Assembly: GCA_019114305.1 (NCBI GenBank)
Contig: DXFU01000074.1
Span: 1-61,581, forward strand
Direction: 5' to 3'
Length of the DNA stretch: 61,581 nucleotides
Source of the DNA: Candidatus Hungatella pullicola
Lineage (GTDB): Bacteria; Bacillota; Clostridia; Lachnospirales; Lachnospiraceae
The notes beneath the pieces were generated by a model, which worked only from the letters and a program-made list of their open reading frames with translations, had not been told where the DNA came from and searched no databases. A program made the position numbers and the translations under genes. Below are positions 1 to 8,004 of the stretch, in pieces (within the stretch, counting starts at the first letter, position 1; every line of letters begins with the position of its first letter).

Positions 1-128
1 AAAGCAGGGCTTATAAGCTGTCTTGACTATTACAATAAGCGTCATGCCTTGAAGTTATGTTGAACCGCCGTATGCCGGACGGCATGTACGGTGGTGTGAG
101 AGGGGAGAGAAAATCTCCCCTACTCGAT
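1..128 (+). mobile_element. 3' end of a group II intron (domains V and VI)
   Basis: The tail of a bacterial group II intron is visible; the reverse transcriptase gene and 5' end lie outside the window. Domain V (about 60-97) has arms ACCGCCGTA and TACGGTGGT, an inner TGCC/GGCA stem, a CGC-type catalytic triad and the hallmark two-base TG bulge. Domain VI (about 98-128) has AGGGGAGA paired with TCTCCCCT, then a bulged A at 122 followed by CTC pairing with GAG, which is the expected branch-point geometry with six bases left to the splice site. The intron is therefore expected to end ...CTCGAT at 128. It sits immediately upstream of feoA in the same orientation. Family class is not assigned. Confidence 0.85.
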
Positions 129-156
129 TGACAATTATTCTCAATAATTGTAAAAT
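128..156 (+). promoter_or_regulatory. Sigma-A promoter of the feo operon, formed at the intron junction
   Basis: TTGACA (128-133) and TAAAAT (151-156) are separated by exactly 17 bases, a near-consensus vegetative promoter. The first T of the -35 box is the predicted last base of the group II intron. The start of transcription is expected near 163, giving a leader of roughly 37 bases before feoA. Confidence 0.7.
131..151 (+). promoter_or_regulatory. Fur-like operator (perfect 9-3-9 palindrome)
   Basis: The arms ACAATTATT and AATAATTGT flank CTC and form a perfect inverted repeat lying exactly between the -35 and -10 boxes of the feo promoter. Its AT-rich content and position resemble Fur or DtxR-type iron operators, so iron-dependent repression of feoAB is inferred. 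The regulator itself is not in the window. Confidence 0.65.
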
Positions 157-199
157 TTTTACGAATGCTTGAAAGATTAGAGCATGAGAGGGAGATATT

Positions 200-424
200 A
201 TGAAGCTGTATGAAGGCGAAAAGGGTCATACATACATTGTAGAAAGTGTTATGGCCAAGGAAACGGTTACAAGACGTCTGGAAGCTTTGGGCGTCAATGA
301 GATGACTCCTGTGACTCTTATGAATAAAAAGGGCAGCGGCACCGTAATTATTAAAGTACGGGGAACCAGACTGGCCTTGGGAAGAAGAATTGCAGCGGGA
401 ATTGAGATCAGGGAGGCCGTATAA
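200..424 (+). CDS. feoA: Ferrous iron transport protein A
   Basis: This 74-residue protein is a single FeoA (SH3-like) domain, with the glycine-rich strand pattern and the conserved late segment RGTRLALGRRIA. FeoA is a small cytoplasmic partner of the FeoB ferrous iron permease and modulates its activity. The start at 200 follows a GGGAGA ribosome binding site. The stop is two bases before the feoB start, so the pair is translationally coupled. The palindrome at 131-151 within its promoter suggests repression in iron-replete cells. Confidence 0.93.
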   Translation: MKLYEGEKGHTYIVESVMAKETVTRRLEALGVNEMTPVTLMNKKGSGTVIIKVRGTRLALGRRIAAGIEIREAV

Positions 425-426
425 CA

Positions 427-2457
427 ATGATTGAGAATAAGGAAAACAGGTGGACAACCTCAAACCATGAAAAAACCATTAATGTAGGATTTGTGGGGAA
501 CCCGAACTGTGGAAAGACCACACTTTTTAACGCGTTTACCGGAGCAAAACTGAAGGTTGCCAACTGGCCGGGTGTGACAGTGGAGAGAGTAGAGGGAGAG
601 ACCAGCTACAAGGGACGTTCTATCCGGGTAATTGATACACCTGGTATTTACAGTCTTACCTCCTATACCATTGAGGAAAAGGTTACCAGGAGATGTTTGG
701 AAGATGATGAAGTCGATGTTATTATCAACGTGGTGGATGCGTCTTCTCTGGAAAGAAACCTGTATCTGACTCTTCAGCTTTTGGAACTGAAGAAGCCGGT
801 AATTCTGGCACTGAATATGATGGATATTGTGGAAGAAAGAGGAATGGAGCTGGATCTCCACCGTCTTCCTGAAATGCTGGGAGGAATTCCGGTAGTGCCG
901 GTGTCAGCCAGAAAAAGAACCGGACTGGATGTTCTTCTTCATGCTGTGGTTCATCATTATGAGGAAGGCCCTCACGGAGTTGTGGTTAAATATACGCCGC
1001 AGCTGGAGGAGGTGATTTCCAAGGTGGAATCGGCTTTGAAACGTGAGTTTGGCGACATGGGGAACTTAAGGTGGCATGCCATTAAGTTTATGGAACAGGA
1101 TGAGGAAGTGTTAAAAGATCATCCCATTGATTTGTCAGGTATTGTTAAGCGTAATTACGCAAAGGATATTATCAACCAGAAGTATGAATACATTGAGGAG
1201 ATTATAGCAGAGTGTCTGGTCAATAAGTCGGAGAAGGAAGCCTTTACAGATAAAATTGACCAGTATCTTACCCATCCAATTCTTGGAATTCCTATTTTCC
1301 TGGGTATTATGGCTTTGGTATTCTTTCTTACCTTTACAGTAGGAGATTTTCTGAAAGAATATTTCCAGATGGGTCTCGATTGGCTGTCGGAAGGGGTTCT
1401 TTACGGACTGGAAGCAGCCAATACGTCTCCATGGCTGATTTCACTGGTTGTTGACGGAATTATTGCCGGTGTAGGAGGAATCCTTACGTTTCTCCCCAAT
1501 ATTTTTATCTTGTTTCTGGCGCTGGCCTTTCTGGAAGATAGCGGATACATGGCCAGAGTTGCTTACGTAATGAATGAGGTTATGGGAATGGTGGGATTGT
1601 CAGGAAAGGCTTTTCTCCCTATGCTTTTAGGATTTGGCTGTACGGTTCCGGCAGTTATGGCTTCCAGAGCATTGCCCAGTGACAGAGACAGAAAGAGAAC
1701 CATACTGATTACGCCTTTTATGTCCTGCTCTGCCAGACTGCCTATTTATGTGCTGTTTTCTGAAATGTTTTTCCCGGAACACGCATTACTGACTGCCTAT
1801 TCCCTGTATCTGATCGGATTGGCCGTGGCAATTTTGGTAGCTTACATAACCTATAAGACAGGAGGGAATCATGAGGAGGATGACCTGTTGATTGAATTGC
1901 CGGAATACAAGACGCCCAATGCTTACACAGTGGCTATTTACGTTTGGGATAAGGTGAAAGATTATTTGACTAAGGCAGGAACCACCATATTCCTTGCTTC
2001 TATTGTACTGTGGGTTGTATTAAACAGCGGTCCTCAAGGCTTCGTTACGGATGTTTCAGACAGCTTTGCTGCTATGATTGGACGAATTCTGGTTCCCATT
2101 CTTACACCAGCAGGACTTGGAGACTGGAGAGTGGCTGTAGCTTTAATATCAGGCCTTTCCGCGAAAGAGGTTGTGGTATCCAGTTTCTCTGTTTTATTTG
2201 GAATCAGTAATATTAACTCCGCCGGAGGCATGACTCAGCTGTCCCAGGCTTTGGCGGCTTTTGGTTTTGGAACAGTTAATGCCTATGCCCTGATGATATT
2301 CTGCCTGCTTTACTCTCCATGTATTGCTGCTGTAGCGACCATTCGCAGAGAGACCCGTTCCACCAAATGGGCTCTGGGTATGGTACTGTTTCAGCTGGTT
2401 GTAGCATGGGCAGCCGCTGTGGCAGTATTTCAGATCGGAAGTCTGTTTGTATCTTAA
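427..2457 (+). CDS. feoB: Ferrous iron transport protein B (GTPase permease)
   Basis: FeoB imports Fe(II) through a membrane domain controlled by an N-terminal G protein. The G1 loop GNPNCGKTT lies near residue 25, DTPG (G3) near 75, NMMD (G4) near 125, followed by a VSARKRTG segment (G5). A helical linker region follows, then the polytopic membrane domain with the Gate motifs (GFGCTVPA and CSARLPIY). At 676 residues it is slightly shorter than many FeoB proteins and no cysteine-rich tail or FeoC gene is seen. It follows feoA after two bases. The next gene starts 35 bases downstream behind its own AGGAGA site with no terminator between, so the transcript probably continues. Confidence 0.96.
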   Translation: MIENKENRWTTSNHEKTINVGFVGNPNCGKTTLFNAFTGAKLKVANWPGVTVERVEGETSYKGRSIRVIDTPGIYSLTSYTIEEKVTRRCLEDDEVDVIINVVDASSLERNLYLTLQLLELKKPVILALNMMDIVEERGMELDLHRLPEMLGGIPVVPVSARKRTGLDVLLHAVVHHYEEGPHGVVVKYTPQLEEVISKVESALKREFGDMGNLRWHAIKFMEQDEEVLKDHPIDLSGIVKRNYAKDIINQKYEYIEEIIAECLVNKSEKEAFTDKIDQYLTHPILGIPIFLGIMALVFFLTFTVGDFLKEYFQMGLDWLSEGVLYGLEAANTSPWLISLVVDGIIAGVGGILTFLPNIFILFLALAFLEDSGYMARVAYVMNEVMGMVGLSGKAFLPMLLGFGCTVPAVMASRALPSDRDRKRTILITPFMSCSARLPIYVLFSEMFFPEHALLTAYSLYLIGLAVAILVAYITYKTGGNHEEDDLLIELPEYKTPNAYTVAIYVWDKVKDYLTKAGTTIFLASIVLWVVLNSGPQGFVTDVSDSFAAMIGRILVPILTPAGLGDWRVAVALISGLSAKEVVVSSFSVLFGISNINSAGGMTQLSQALAAFGFGTVNAYALMIFCLLYSPCIAAVATIRRETRSTKWALGMVLFQLVVAWAAAVAVFQIGSLFVS

Positions 2458-2492
2458 AATGAGAACAGACGGAAGGCAGAAGGAGAATTAAA

Positions 2493-3266
2493 ATGAATGA
2501 CAAAATGCTTGTGGAAACTGCAGTTTTGGCGGGGGAGATTATGCTTACCAGCGGCGCTGAAATATACAGGGTAGAGGATACCATCCGCCGAATGCTGGAA
2601 ATGGCAGAGATGGATAAGGTTGAAGCCATTGTATTTTCCACAGGCATTTTTGTGTCTTTAGGAAGATTAGATGGAGAAACTATAACTGTTGTAAAACGGG
2701 TAAAAGCCAGGTCTTCCAATTTAAACCGGGTATATTTGGTAAATGACGTGTCCAGAAGCTACTGCAGCGGCCAGCTGACTGTGGAAGAAGCATACGCGAA
2801 GCTTAAGGAGATACAGAACAAGCTGCAGTACAGGGATTGGATGAAGATTCTGGGAACCATAGGAGTAGCGGCATTTTTCGCTCTCCTCCTTGGAGCAGGT
2901 CCTGTGGAGTGGCTGGCTGCAGCCGCAACCGGAGCCATACTTGCGCTGGTATCCAGGAAACTGGAAAAAGCAGGACTTAATAATTTCTGTGTTAATGTTG
3001 GCTGTGCCTTTTCTGTGGCGGTAACTGCTCTGATTTTAGAAATGGTGATACCGGAAATGAATGCAGATACAGTTATTACAAGCGCTATTATGCCTTTGGT
3101 TCCGGGAGTGATTTTTACTACAGCGATTCGAGATATGCTTAATGGAGATTACCTGTCTGGAAGCGCCAGGATTATGGAGGCGGTTGTAATCGCTCTGGCG
3201 GTGGCGGCAGGAGTGGGTGCAGGCATGGCGGGGATTCAATGGTTTTTGGGAGGTGGCAGAATATGA
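2493..3266 (+). CDS. Threonine/serine exporter family protein, N-terminal half (YjjP-like)
   Basis: The protein starts with the characteristic DUF1212 (ThrE N-terminal) pattern LAGEIMLTSGAEIYRVE, then a mixed alpha/beta segment to about residue 115 and about five hydrophobic membrane spans. In many bacteria ThrE is split into two membrane proteins, YjjP-like and YjjB-like, which together export small acids or amino acids; E. coli YjjPB is implicated in succinate export. The 257-residue length fits the YjjP half. It overlaps the following YjjB-like gene by four bases. The substrate here is unknown. Confidence 0.85.
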   Translation: MNDKMLVETAVLAGEIMLTSGAEIYRVEDTIRRMLEMAEMDKVEAIVFSTGIFVSLGRLDGETITVVKRVKARSSNLNRVYLVNDVSRSYCSGQLTVEEAYAKLKEIQNKLQYRDWMKILGTIGVAAFFALLLGAGPVEWLAAAATGAILALVSRKLEKAGLNNFCVNVGCAFSVAVTALILEMVIPEMNADTVITSAIMPLVPGVIFTTAIRDMLNGDYLSGSARIMEAVVIALAVAAGVGAGMAGIQWFLGGGRI

Positions 3267-3709
3267 TTGTACAGACTTTGGGGGCCTTCTTGGCAGTATT
3301 TAGTTTTGGATTGATTTTAGAGCTGCCAAGAAAGCACCTTGTTTTGGCCGGAACCATTGGAGCCATAGGATGGATGATCTATCTTTTGGCGGATCGCATA
3401 TCCGGCTCTCCTGTTACGGCCGCTTTTGTGTCAAGTCTGGCGGTATCTCTTTCCAGTCATGGGGCGGCAAGAGTAAAGAAAGCCCCTGTGACTGTATTTT
3501 TAGTGGCAGGAATTCTGCCGTCCGTTCCCGGAGCATCTATTTACAGGAGCGTTTCCTGTGTTATCAATAATGAGCCGCAGCTTTCTATCCACTATCTGGT
3601 GGAGACGCTTCAGATTGCGGGAGCTATTGCTCTTGCTGTTTTTCTGATGGATTCTCTGTTTCGATTGGGCAGGGAGAGTGGAAAGCCAAAGAAAGCTTCC
3701 TTTCCTTAA
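3263..3709 (+). CDS. Threonine/serine exporter family protein, C-terminal half (YjjB-like)
   Basis: A 148-residue membrane protein with four to five predicted spans and the DUF3815/ThrE_2 signatures RKHLVLAGTIGAIGW and GILPSVPGASIYRS. It would form a two-subunit exporter with the preceding gene. The start at 3263 is chosen because ATGA overlaps the upstream stop and AGGTGG lies six bases before it; a longer reading from 3239 lacks such a site. Its last 86 bases overlap the 3' end of the convergent DUF5688 gene, an unusual overlap discussed in the findings. Confidence 0.85.
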   Translation: MIVQTLGAFLAVFSFGLILELPRKHLVLAGTIGAIGWMIYLLADRISGSPVTAAFVSSLAVSLSSHGAARVKKAPVTVFLVAGILPSVPGASIYRSVSCVINNEPQLSIHYLVETLQIAGAIALAVFLMDSLFRLGRESGKPKKASFP

Positions 3710-4574
3710 GCGAATAGGTATAGATGTGATTGGACAGGCGATCTTCCACAGGAACTTCCTCGGTATTAATCTGGTATACAGTATCTGCCAGCTGACGGCA
3801 GGAGATCTGTTCCCAATAGGGAGTCAGGAGAACTTCGTGTACGCTGGAGGGGAGAATGAAAAGCTTTTCACATTTCATTTCAATAGCTGCCCGGCTGAGC
3901 GCGTTGGGGTAAAACATAGCCCCGGCCCCATAGATACCATTGCGATTGGAAAGCACATACAGAGGAAAAGATGCGTCATAGCAGGAAGAGGAAGAACCCA
4001 AATCCTGTCCGATAACCTGTGACAGAGACTGAAAAGAAAGGGGAAGAAGACGAGGGGTGTTAGTCATAGAAAGTTCCAGAAGCTGGCGGTCTGAGACTTT
4101 CCAGGACTGCTGATTCTCTCTTGTAATAAGGCTGGCCAGCTGTCCTTCCTGACTGTCTAAAAGGAATAGATAGAAGACAAAGGCAAGATCCAGATCAGGC
4201 CATATGGCGTGGGGAGAGCTGGAAAGAAGAGAGCGGTTGGCAGAAGCGTTGATTGCCCGGAATACTACTTTAGTTTGAATGTCAGACAGGGTATTGAGGG
4301 GAGTCAGATTCATAGAGGAGGGAAGAATGGTGGAACGGTAAAGCTCCAATATGTGGTCAAGAATATCATTAAGGGGAATACCGCTGCAGAATGCATCGTA
4401 ATAAGGCTTTAAATAGATGGTAGGAGAAGCGCTTTCCAGCTTGTGACGGATACAAAGAGCGTCAGCTGCGGTGCCGTTATTCTTTGGGATTTGCTCAACA
4501 GAAACCAAAAAGGAATCGCCAAGTCTGGCTTTCAGACAATTGGTTACGCAGTTAAGAAAGGATGTGTACAACAT
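3624..4574 (-). CDS. DUF5688 family protein
   Basis: A 316-residue soluble protein that resembles the DUF5688 proteins found in many copies in Lachnospiraceae. Visible features are an N-terminal helix, a YLKPYYDAF segment near residue 55, a central RLLPLSFQSL region, and a C-terminal segment with VLSNRNGIYGAGAMFYP and IFILPSS-like (LFILPSSVHEVLL) strands. No catalytic motif is recognised and its function is unknown. The ribosome binding site is GGAGGTAA before the start. The gene is convergent with and overlaps the YjjB-like gene by 86 bases at its 3' end. Confidence 0.75.
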   Translation of the reverse strand: MLYTSFLNCVTNCLKARLGDSFLVSVEQIPKNNGTAADALCIRHKLESASPTIYLKPYYDAFCSGIPLNDILDHILELYRSTILPSSMNLTPLNTLSDIQTKVVFRAINASANRSLLSSSPHAIWPDLDLAFVFYLFLLDSQEGQLASLITRENQQSWKVSDRQLLELSMTNTPRLLPLSFQSLSQVIGQDLGSSSSCYDASFPLYVLSNRNGIYGAGAMFYPNALSRAAIEMKCEKLFILPSSVHEVLLTPYWEQISCRQLADTVYQINTEEVPVEDRLSNHIYTYSLKERKLSLAFHSPCPIETENPSEKQQEQ

Positions 4575-4877
4575 AGACAGTTACCTCCTGAGATATGAAA
4601 TAATATAGATTGGAATATAATAGAATATAGATATAAATGAGATATGATCGGATCCCGAAATGGGATTCTTTTTTGTTTCATGGGAAAGTGCCTTTTATGA
4701 AATCCCCAAAGACATCTTCATGAATCGGATAAAAATATTATACAGGACGGAGACTAAAAGAACAAGGAGTTTTAGACATATTTAAAAAAGTGACCAAAAA
4801 TCGCCCAACTTAAGTAATTTGTATAATTACAATCCAGGAATTTAGTATTATGGTATAAATGGCAATAAAGGAAAAGG
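4575..4877. other. Intergenic region between DUF5688 and the MMPL relic
   Basis: About 300 bases, strongly AT-rich. It holds the DUF5688 ribosome binding site and, on the minus strand, presumably its promoter, the plus-strand terminator at 4650-4674, and possible vestigial promoter elements (for example TATAAT near 4818) in front of the relic gene. No further gene is visible. Confidence 0.5.
4650..4674 (+). terminator. Rho-independent terminator, plus strand
   Basis: GGATCCC and GGGATTC form a seven-base stem (one G-T pair) around GAAAT, followed by TTTTTT. It lies upstream of the DUF5688 start, on the opposite strand, so it is positioned to end transcripts that come from the feo/yjj side after running antisense across the whole DUF5688 gene. 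Confidence 0.6.
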
Positions 4878-5819
4878 ATGATAAACGTAAAGCAGATAAA
4901 ACGGGAAAAAAGAACTGCTGAAATGAGTCCCGGGAAAAAGAAAAGAATCAGCATTACAAGACTGATAGTAGAAAAGGGACGATGGATACAGGCTGTTTTT
5001 GCCATTGTGGCTGTATTGTCTCTGATAGCAGTTTCTTTTATTAATGTAAACTGTGATTTGAGTGAATATCTTTCTGACTGAGAGCCTTCCAAAGAGGCAC
5101 TGAATGTGACGGAGGATGAATTCGGCTATCCGGGAACTGCAAAAGTTATGGTGGGAACTGCAACCATTTATGAGGTTAAAATTTATAAAGAAAGAATTGT
5201 TCCATAGACGGAGTGGATATGGTAATGTGGATGGACACCAGCATGGTTTCACAGTGGAATTTGACGGAAGAGATGGAAGAGCTTTACTATGTAAAATCAG
5301 CCACATCTCTTATATGCTTGAGGAAACTTACGGAATACTGGATAAGATGGATTATGTAGCCGGACAGGAAGCCGTGGAGGCGCTGAGGGGAGAGCTGGAG
5401 AATCTGCAGAACCTGGATCTAACCTCTTTGAATCAGTAAAGGTTTCAGAAAAAATGAAAAAGGCCGTTGAAGGGGTGAGATCTCTGATTCAGGATCTGCG
5501 CAGGGCCATGAATACAGATAATGTCAGCGACAGTCTGGAAAATTGAAAGAAGCCCAACGAGGAAATCAGAGACAGCGTACATTCAGAACTGGATAAAATC
5601 GATGAAGTTACTAATTTTCTCAATCTGGATTCATCCAGTCAGATGCTTTCTTTGAATTTTGAGAAAAATCCCGCCCCAAGCAGTATCCAGGTAATCCTCA
5701 GGACTGATGAGATCAGTGATGAACAGGTGAAAGACAATTCCGTGAATATAGGACTGCGGCAGAGGAATGAAAATGTGTTTGTCAGGATTCGGGATTGGAT
5801 AAAAGGAATTGTTTTCTGA
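4878..5819 (+). pseudogene. Degenerate MMPL/RND family transporter, N-terminal remnants
   Basis: Read across stops and frame changes, this stretch yields fragments in the order expected of a long MMPL-family transporter of Clostridia: a cytoplasmic N-terminus with one membrane span ending SFINVNCDLSEYL, a VTEDEFGYPGTAKVMV segment after a stop, then (shifted frame) IDGVDMVMWMDTSMVSQW, then a helical segment VAGQEAVEALRGELENL in yet another frame, then a second coiled-coil piece interrupted by a stop, and finally EKNPAPSSIQVILRT. At least two frameshifts and several stops separate them. Intact relatives are around 700-1100 residues, so the gene is truncated with large deletions. Identification rests on remembered family patterns. 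Confidence 0.65.
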
Positions 5820-5945
5820 ACTGCCCTCTGGCAAAACAGCTGACAGCTTGGAAGCAAAGGTTCGACAAAGACAGGGTTCTGGGCTATAATAGTAAAATCA
5901 CAGGCTTTATGATACAGCCGGAGAAAAAAGGAAAGGAACGATACT

Positions 5946-6176
5946 ATGAATCCAATGGATATGATGAAAGCGGCAGGAATGTGGAAGGAATTTCAGGACA
6001 GACATCCCAAATTTCCACTGTTTCTGAAAGCCGCCATGGAACCGGGAGTCTTTGGGGAGGGGACGGTTTTGGAACTGTCTGTCACAACACCGGAAGGCAG
6101 AAAGATGGAAACCAATGTAAAACTTGCGAAGGAAGATATGGAACTCTTTGAGCAAATCCGCCAGATGAAAAAATAG
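5946..6176 (+). CDS. Small conserved protein of unknown function
   Basis: A 76-residue protein rich in Lys, Glu and Met, beginning MNPMDMMKAAGMWKEF and ending in a charged helix LAKEDMELFEQIRQMKK. An AAAGGAA ribosome binding site precedes the ATG. It shows a helix-strand-helix pattern but no membrane span, cysteine cluster or catalytic motif. It is followed at once by a terminator shared with thiC. Function is not recognised; codon use resembles neighbouring genes, which supports it being real. Confidence 0.65.
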   Translation: MNPMDMMKAAGMWKEFQDRHPKFPLFLKAAMEPGVFGEGTVLELSVTTPEGRKMETNVKLAKEDMELFEQIRQMKK

Positions 6177-6200
6177 AAGACACTGATAATTGCCGGAAAG

Positions 6201-6258
6201 AAAAAGACACCTGAAATACAAAAAAGCAGCTGTGCCTGTATGTATTTCAGGTGTTTTT
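6201..6258. terminator. Bidirectional rho-independent terminator
   Basis: ACACCTGAAATACA (6207-6220) pairs perfectly with TGTATTTCAGGTGT (6241-6254). A T run follows on the plus strand and the AAAAAG at 6201-6206 gives a T run on the minus strand, so it can serve both the small upstream gene and the convergent thiC. Confidence 0.85.
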
Positions 6259-6280
6259 GCATGAGTTCCCAATCCGTTTT

Positions 6281-7588
6281 TTACTCATCAAAAATGGTTA
6301 CAATTTCTCCATCCAGAATTCGGTTGGTATTTTTCACAGCGCAGAAATTTCCGCACATGCTGCAGGTATCCTCTTTCTCCGGCTTGGCCTCGGCCCGGTA
6401 ACGGCGTGCTTTTTCCGGATCCATACTGAGGGCAAACATGGCCTCCCAATCCAGTCGTTTTCTTGCCTGGCTCATTTTGTAATCCCATTCTGCTGCTCCG
6501 GGAATTCCTTTGGCAATATCCGCCGCGTGGGCCGCGATTTTCGCTGCAATAATTCCTTCCTTTACATCTTCTGCATTTGGAAGTCTCAGGTGCTCGGCAG
6601 GGGTTACATAGCACAGGAAGGAAGCGCCGGACATGGCAGCTATAGCACCTCCAATGGCTGCAGTAATGTGATCATAGCCGGGAGCCACATCTGTAACCAG
6701 AGGTCCCAGTACATAGAAAGGAGCTCCGTGACAGAGGGTCTTTTGAATTTCCATATTGGCGGCAATCTGATTCATAGGCATGTGTCCCGGTCCTTCAATC
6801 ATTACCTGAACATCCTGAGCCCAGGCCCGTTTGGTCAGTTCACCTAAAGTAATCAGTTCTTCGATCTGGGCCGTATCTGTTGCATCGGCAAGGCAGCCTG
6901 GACGGCAGGCATCTCCCAGGCTTAAGGTAATATCGTACTCTCTGCAGATCTGCAGAATCTGGTCGAAGTGTTCGTAGAAAGGATTTTCCTGGCCAGTCAT
7001 CTCCATCCATGCAAACATGATGGATCCGCCTCTTGAGACAATATTCATCAGCCGTTTGTTCTTTTTGAACCGCTCAGCCGTTGCACGGTTCATTCCGCAG
7101 TGGATGGTCATAAAATCTACGCCATCCTCCGCGTGCATCCGAACAATATCCAGCCATTCCTGAGATGTAATCTGCCCAAGGGCTTTGTGGTAATATACAA
7201 CCGCATCGTAGATAGGAACCGTGCCTATCATAGCGGGGCATTCTGCTGTAAGTTTTCTGCGGAAGGTTCTGGTATCCCCGTAAGAACTTAAATCCATAAT
7301 GGACTCTGCTCCCATTTCTACAGCGGAGCGAACCTTTTCATATTCCATGTCAGCATCTTTCCAATCTCTGGATACGCCCAAATTTACATTGATTTTTGTG
7401 GTCAGACAGGCGCCTACGCCGTTGGGATCAATGGAAGTGTGATTTTTATTGCAGGGAATGATTACCTGTCCTTTGGCTATAAGCTCTCTCAGCTTCTCTT
7501 CTTCCATATGTTCTTTTTTCGCGACAATTTTCATCTGCGGAGTAACAATTCCCTGGCGTGCCGCATCCATTTGTGTAGTGTAAGACAT
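6281..7588 (-). CDS. thiC: Phosphomethylpyrimidine synthase ThiC
   Basis: ThiC is a radical SAM enzyme that converts aminoimidazole ribotide to 4-amino-5-hydroxymethyl-2-methylpyrimidine phosphate in thiamin synthesis. The 435-residue protein shows the family segments [57 protein letters not shown] and [14 protein letters not shown]. The C-terminal iron-sulfur cysteines appear as CSMCGNFC, i.e. with three residues between the second and third cysteine, where the E. coli type has four; clostridial ThiC and the related BzaF/BzaA proteins appear to share the shorter spacing. The start has GGAGGAG upstream. It stands alone behind a TPP riboswitch, which supports the thiamin role over benzimidazole synthesis. 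Confidence 0.95.
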   Translation of the reverse strand: MSYTTQMDAARQGIVTPQMKIVAKKEHMEEEKLRELIAKGQVIIPCNKNHTSIDPNGVGACLTTKINVNLGVSRDWKDADMEYEKVRSAVEMGAESIMDLSSYGDTRTFRRKLTAECPAMIGTVPIYDAVVYYHKALGQITSQEWLDIVRMHAEDGVDFMTIHCGMNRATAERFKKNKRLMNIVSRGGSIMFAWMEMTGQENPFYEHFDQILQICREYDITLSLGDACRPGCLADATDTAQIEELITLGELTKRAWAQDVQVMIEGPGHMPMNQIAANMEIQKTLCHGAPFYVLGPLVTDVAPGYDHITAAIGGAIAAMSGASFLCYVTPAEHLRLPNAEDVKEGIIAAKIAAHAADIAKGIPGAAEWDYKMSQARKRLDWEAMFALSMDPEKARRYRAEAKPEKEDTCSMCGNFCAVKNTNRILDGEIVTIFDE

Positions 7589-7695
7589 CTTGACTCCTCC
7601 TTAGTATCAGTAATAGAAAGTGACGGAAATGAGAGTGAAAAGATGGTTTGGAAATTTAAGACTGGTAAAGACATATTACATTAAAAGAATAAAAA

Positions 7696-7722
7696 TGCAG
7701 TACACCAAAAAGGAATACTGCA
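7696..7722 (-). terminator. TPP riboswitch expression platform terminator
   Basis: On the minus strand TGCAGTA and TACTGCA form a seven-base stem followed by TTTTTATT. It lies between the TPP aptamer and thiC and is placed to stop transcription when thiamin pyrophosphate is bound. Confidence 0.75.
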
Positions 7723-7737
7723 AATTAAAAATTCATC

Positions 7738-7832
7738 TTATGATCCCTACGTTGGCATTATCCAAATCAGGTTATGGGTCTAAGCGATCCAGCTTACTCT
7801 CAGCCTGCTTGGTGCAAGCTCCCCGTTTTCCA
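7738..7832 (-). promoter_or_regulatory. TPP (THI-box) riboswitch
   Basis: Read on the minus strand the region holds the THI-box hallmarks in order: a GGGGAGCTTGC-like P1/P2 start, GGCTGAGA, then CTTAGACCCATAACCTGAT and TGGATAATGCCAACGTAGGGA in the conserved arrangement (CUGAGA, ACCUGA, GGNUAAUNCCNNCGUAGGGA). It controls thiC by ligand-dependent termination at 7696-7722. Confidence 0.95.
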
Positions 7833-7840
7833 TTTTGTTC

Positions 7841-7870
7841 ATTGTAGCATGGGAATTAAGGAGAAGTCAA
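7841..7870 (-). promoter_or_regulatory. Promoter of the thiC riboswitch transcript
   Basis: On the minus strand TTGACT (7870-7865) and TACAAT (7846-7841) are 18 bases apart. The expected transcript start near 7834 places the riboswitch at the very 5' end of the RNA. Confidence 0.6.
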
Positions 7871-8004
7871 GGAAGATATCAGTGGAAGCAGGATGGAACT
7901 TGGGCGGCGGTTATGATAAAATATTGCCGTTCTATGGAGAAAGTAAGGCCGGAATTTATGGAAGCCAGGATTAAAATGAATCTATGGGAAAGGAAGGAAC
8001 AACA

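Noticed and set aside
11-463. 150-codon minus-strand frame across the intron end and feoA
   Set aside because: It is the reverse of structured intron RNA and feoA, with no ribosome binding site or protein-like pattern.
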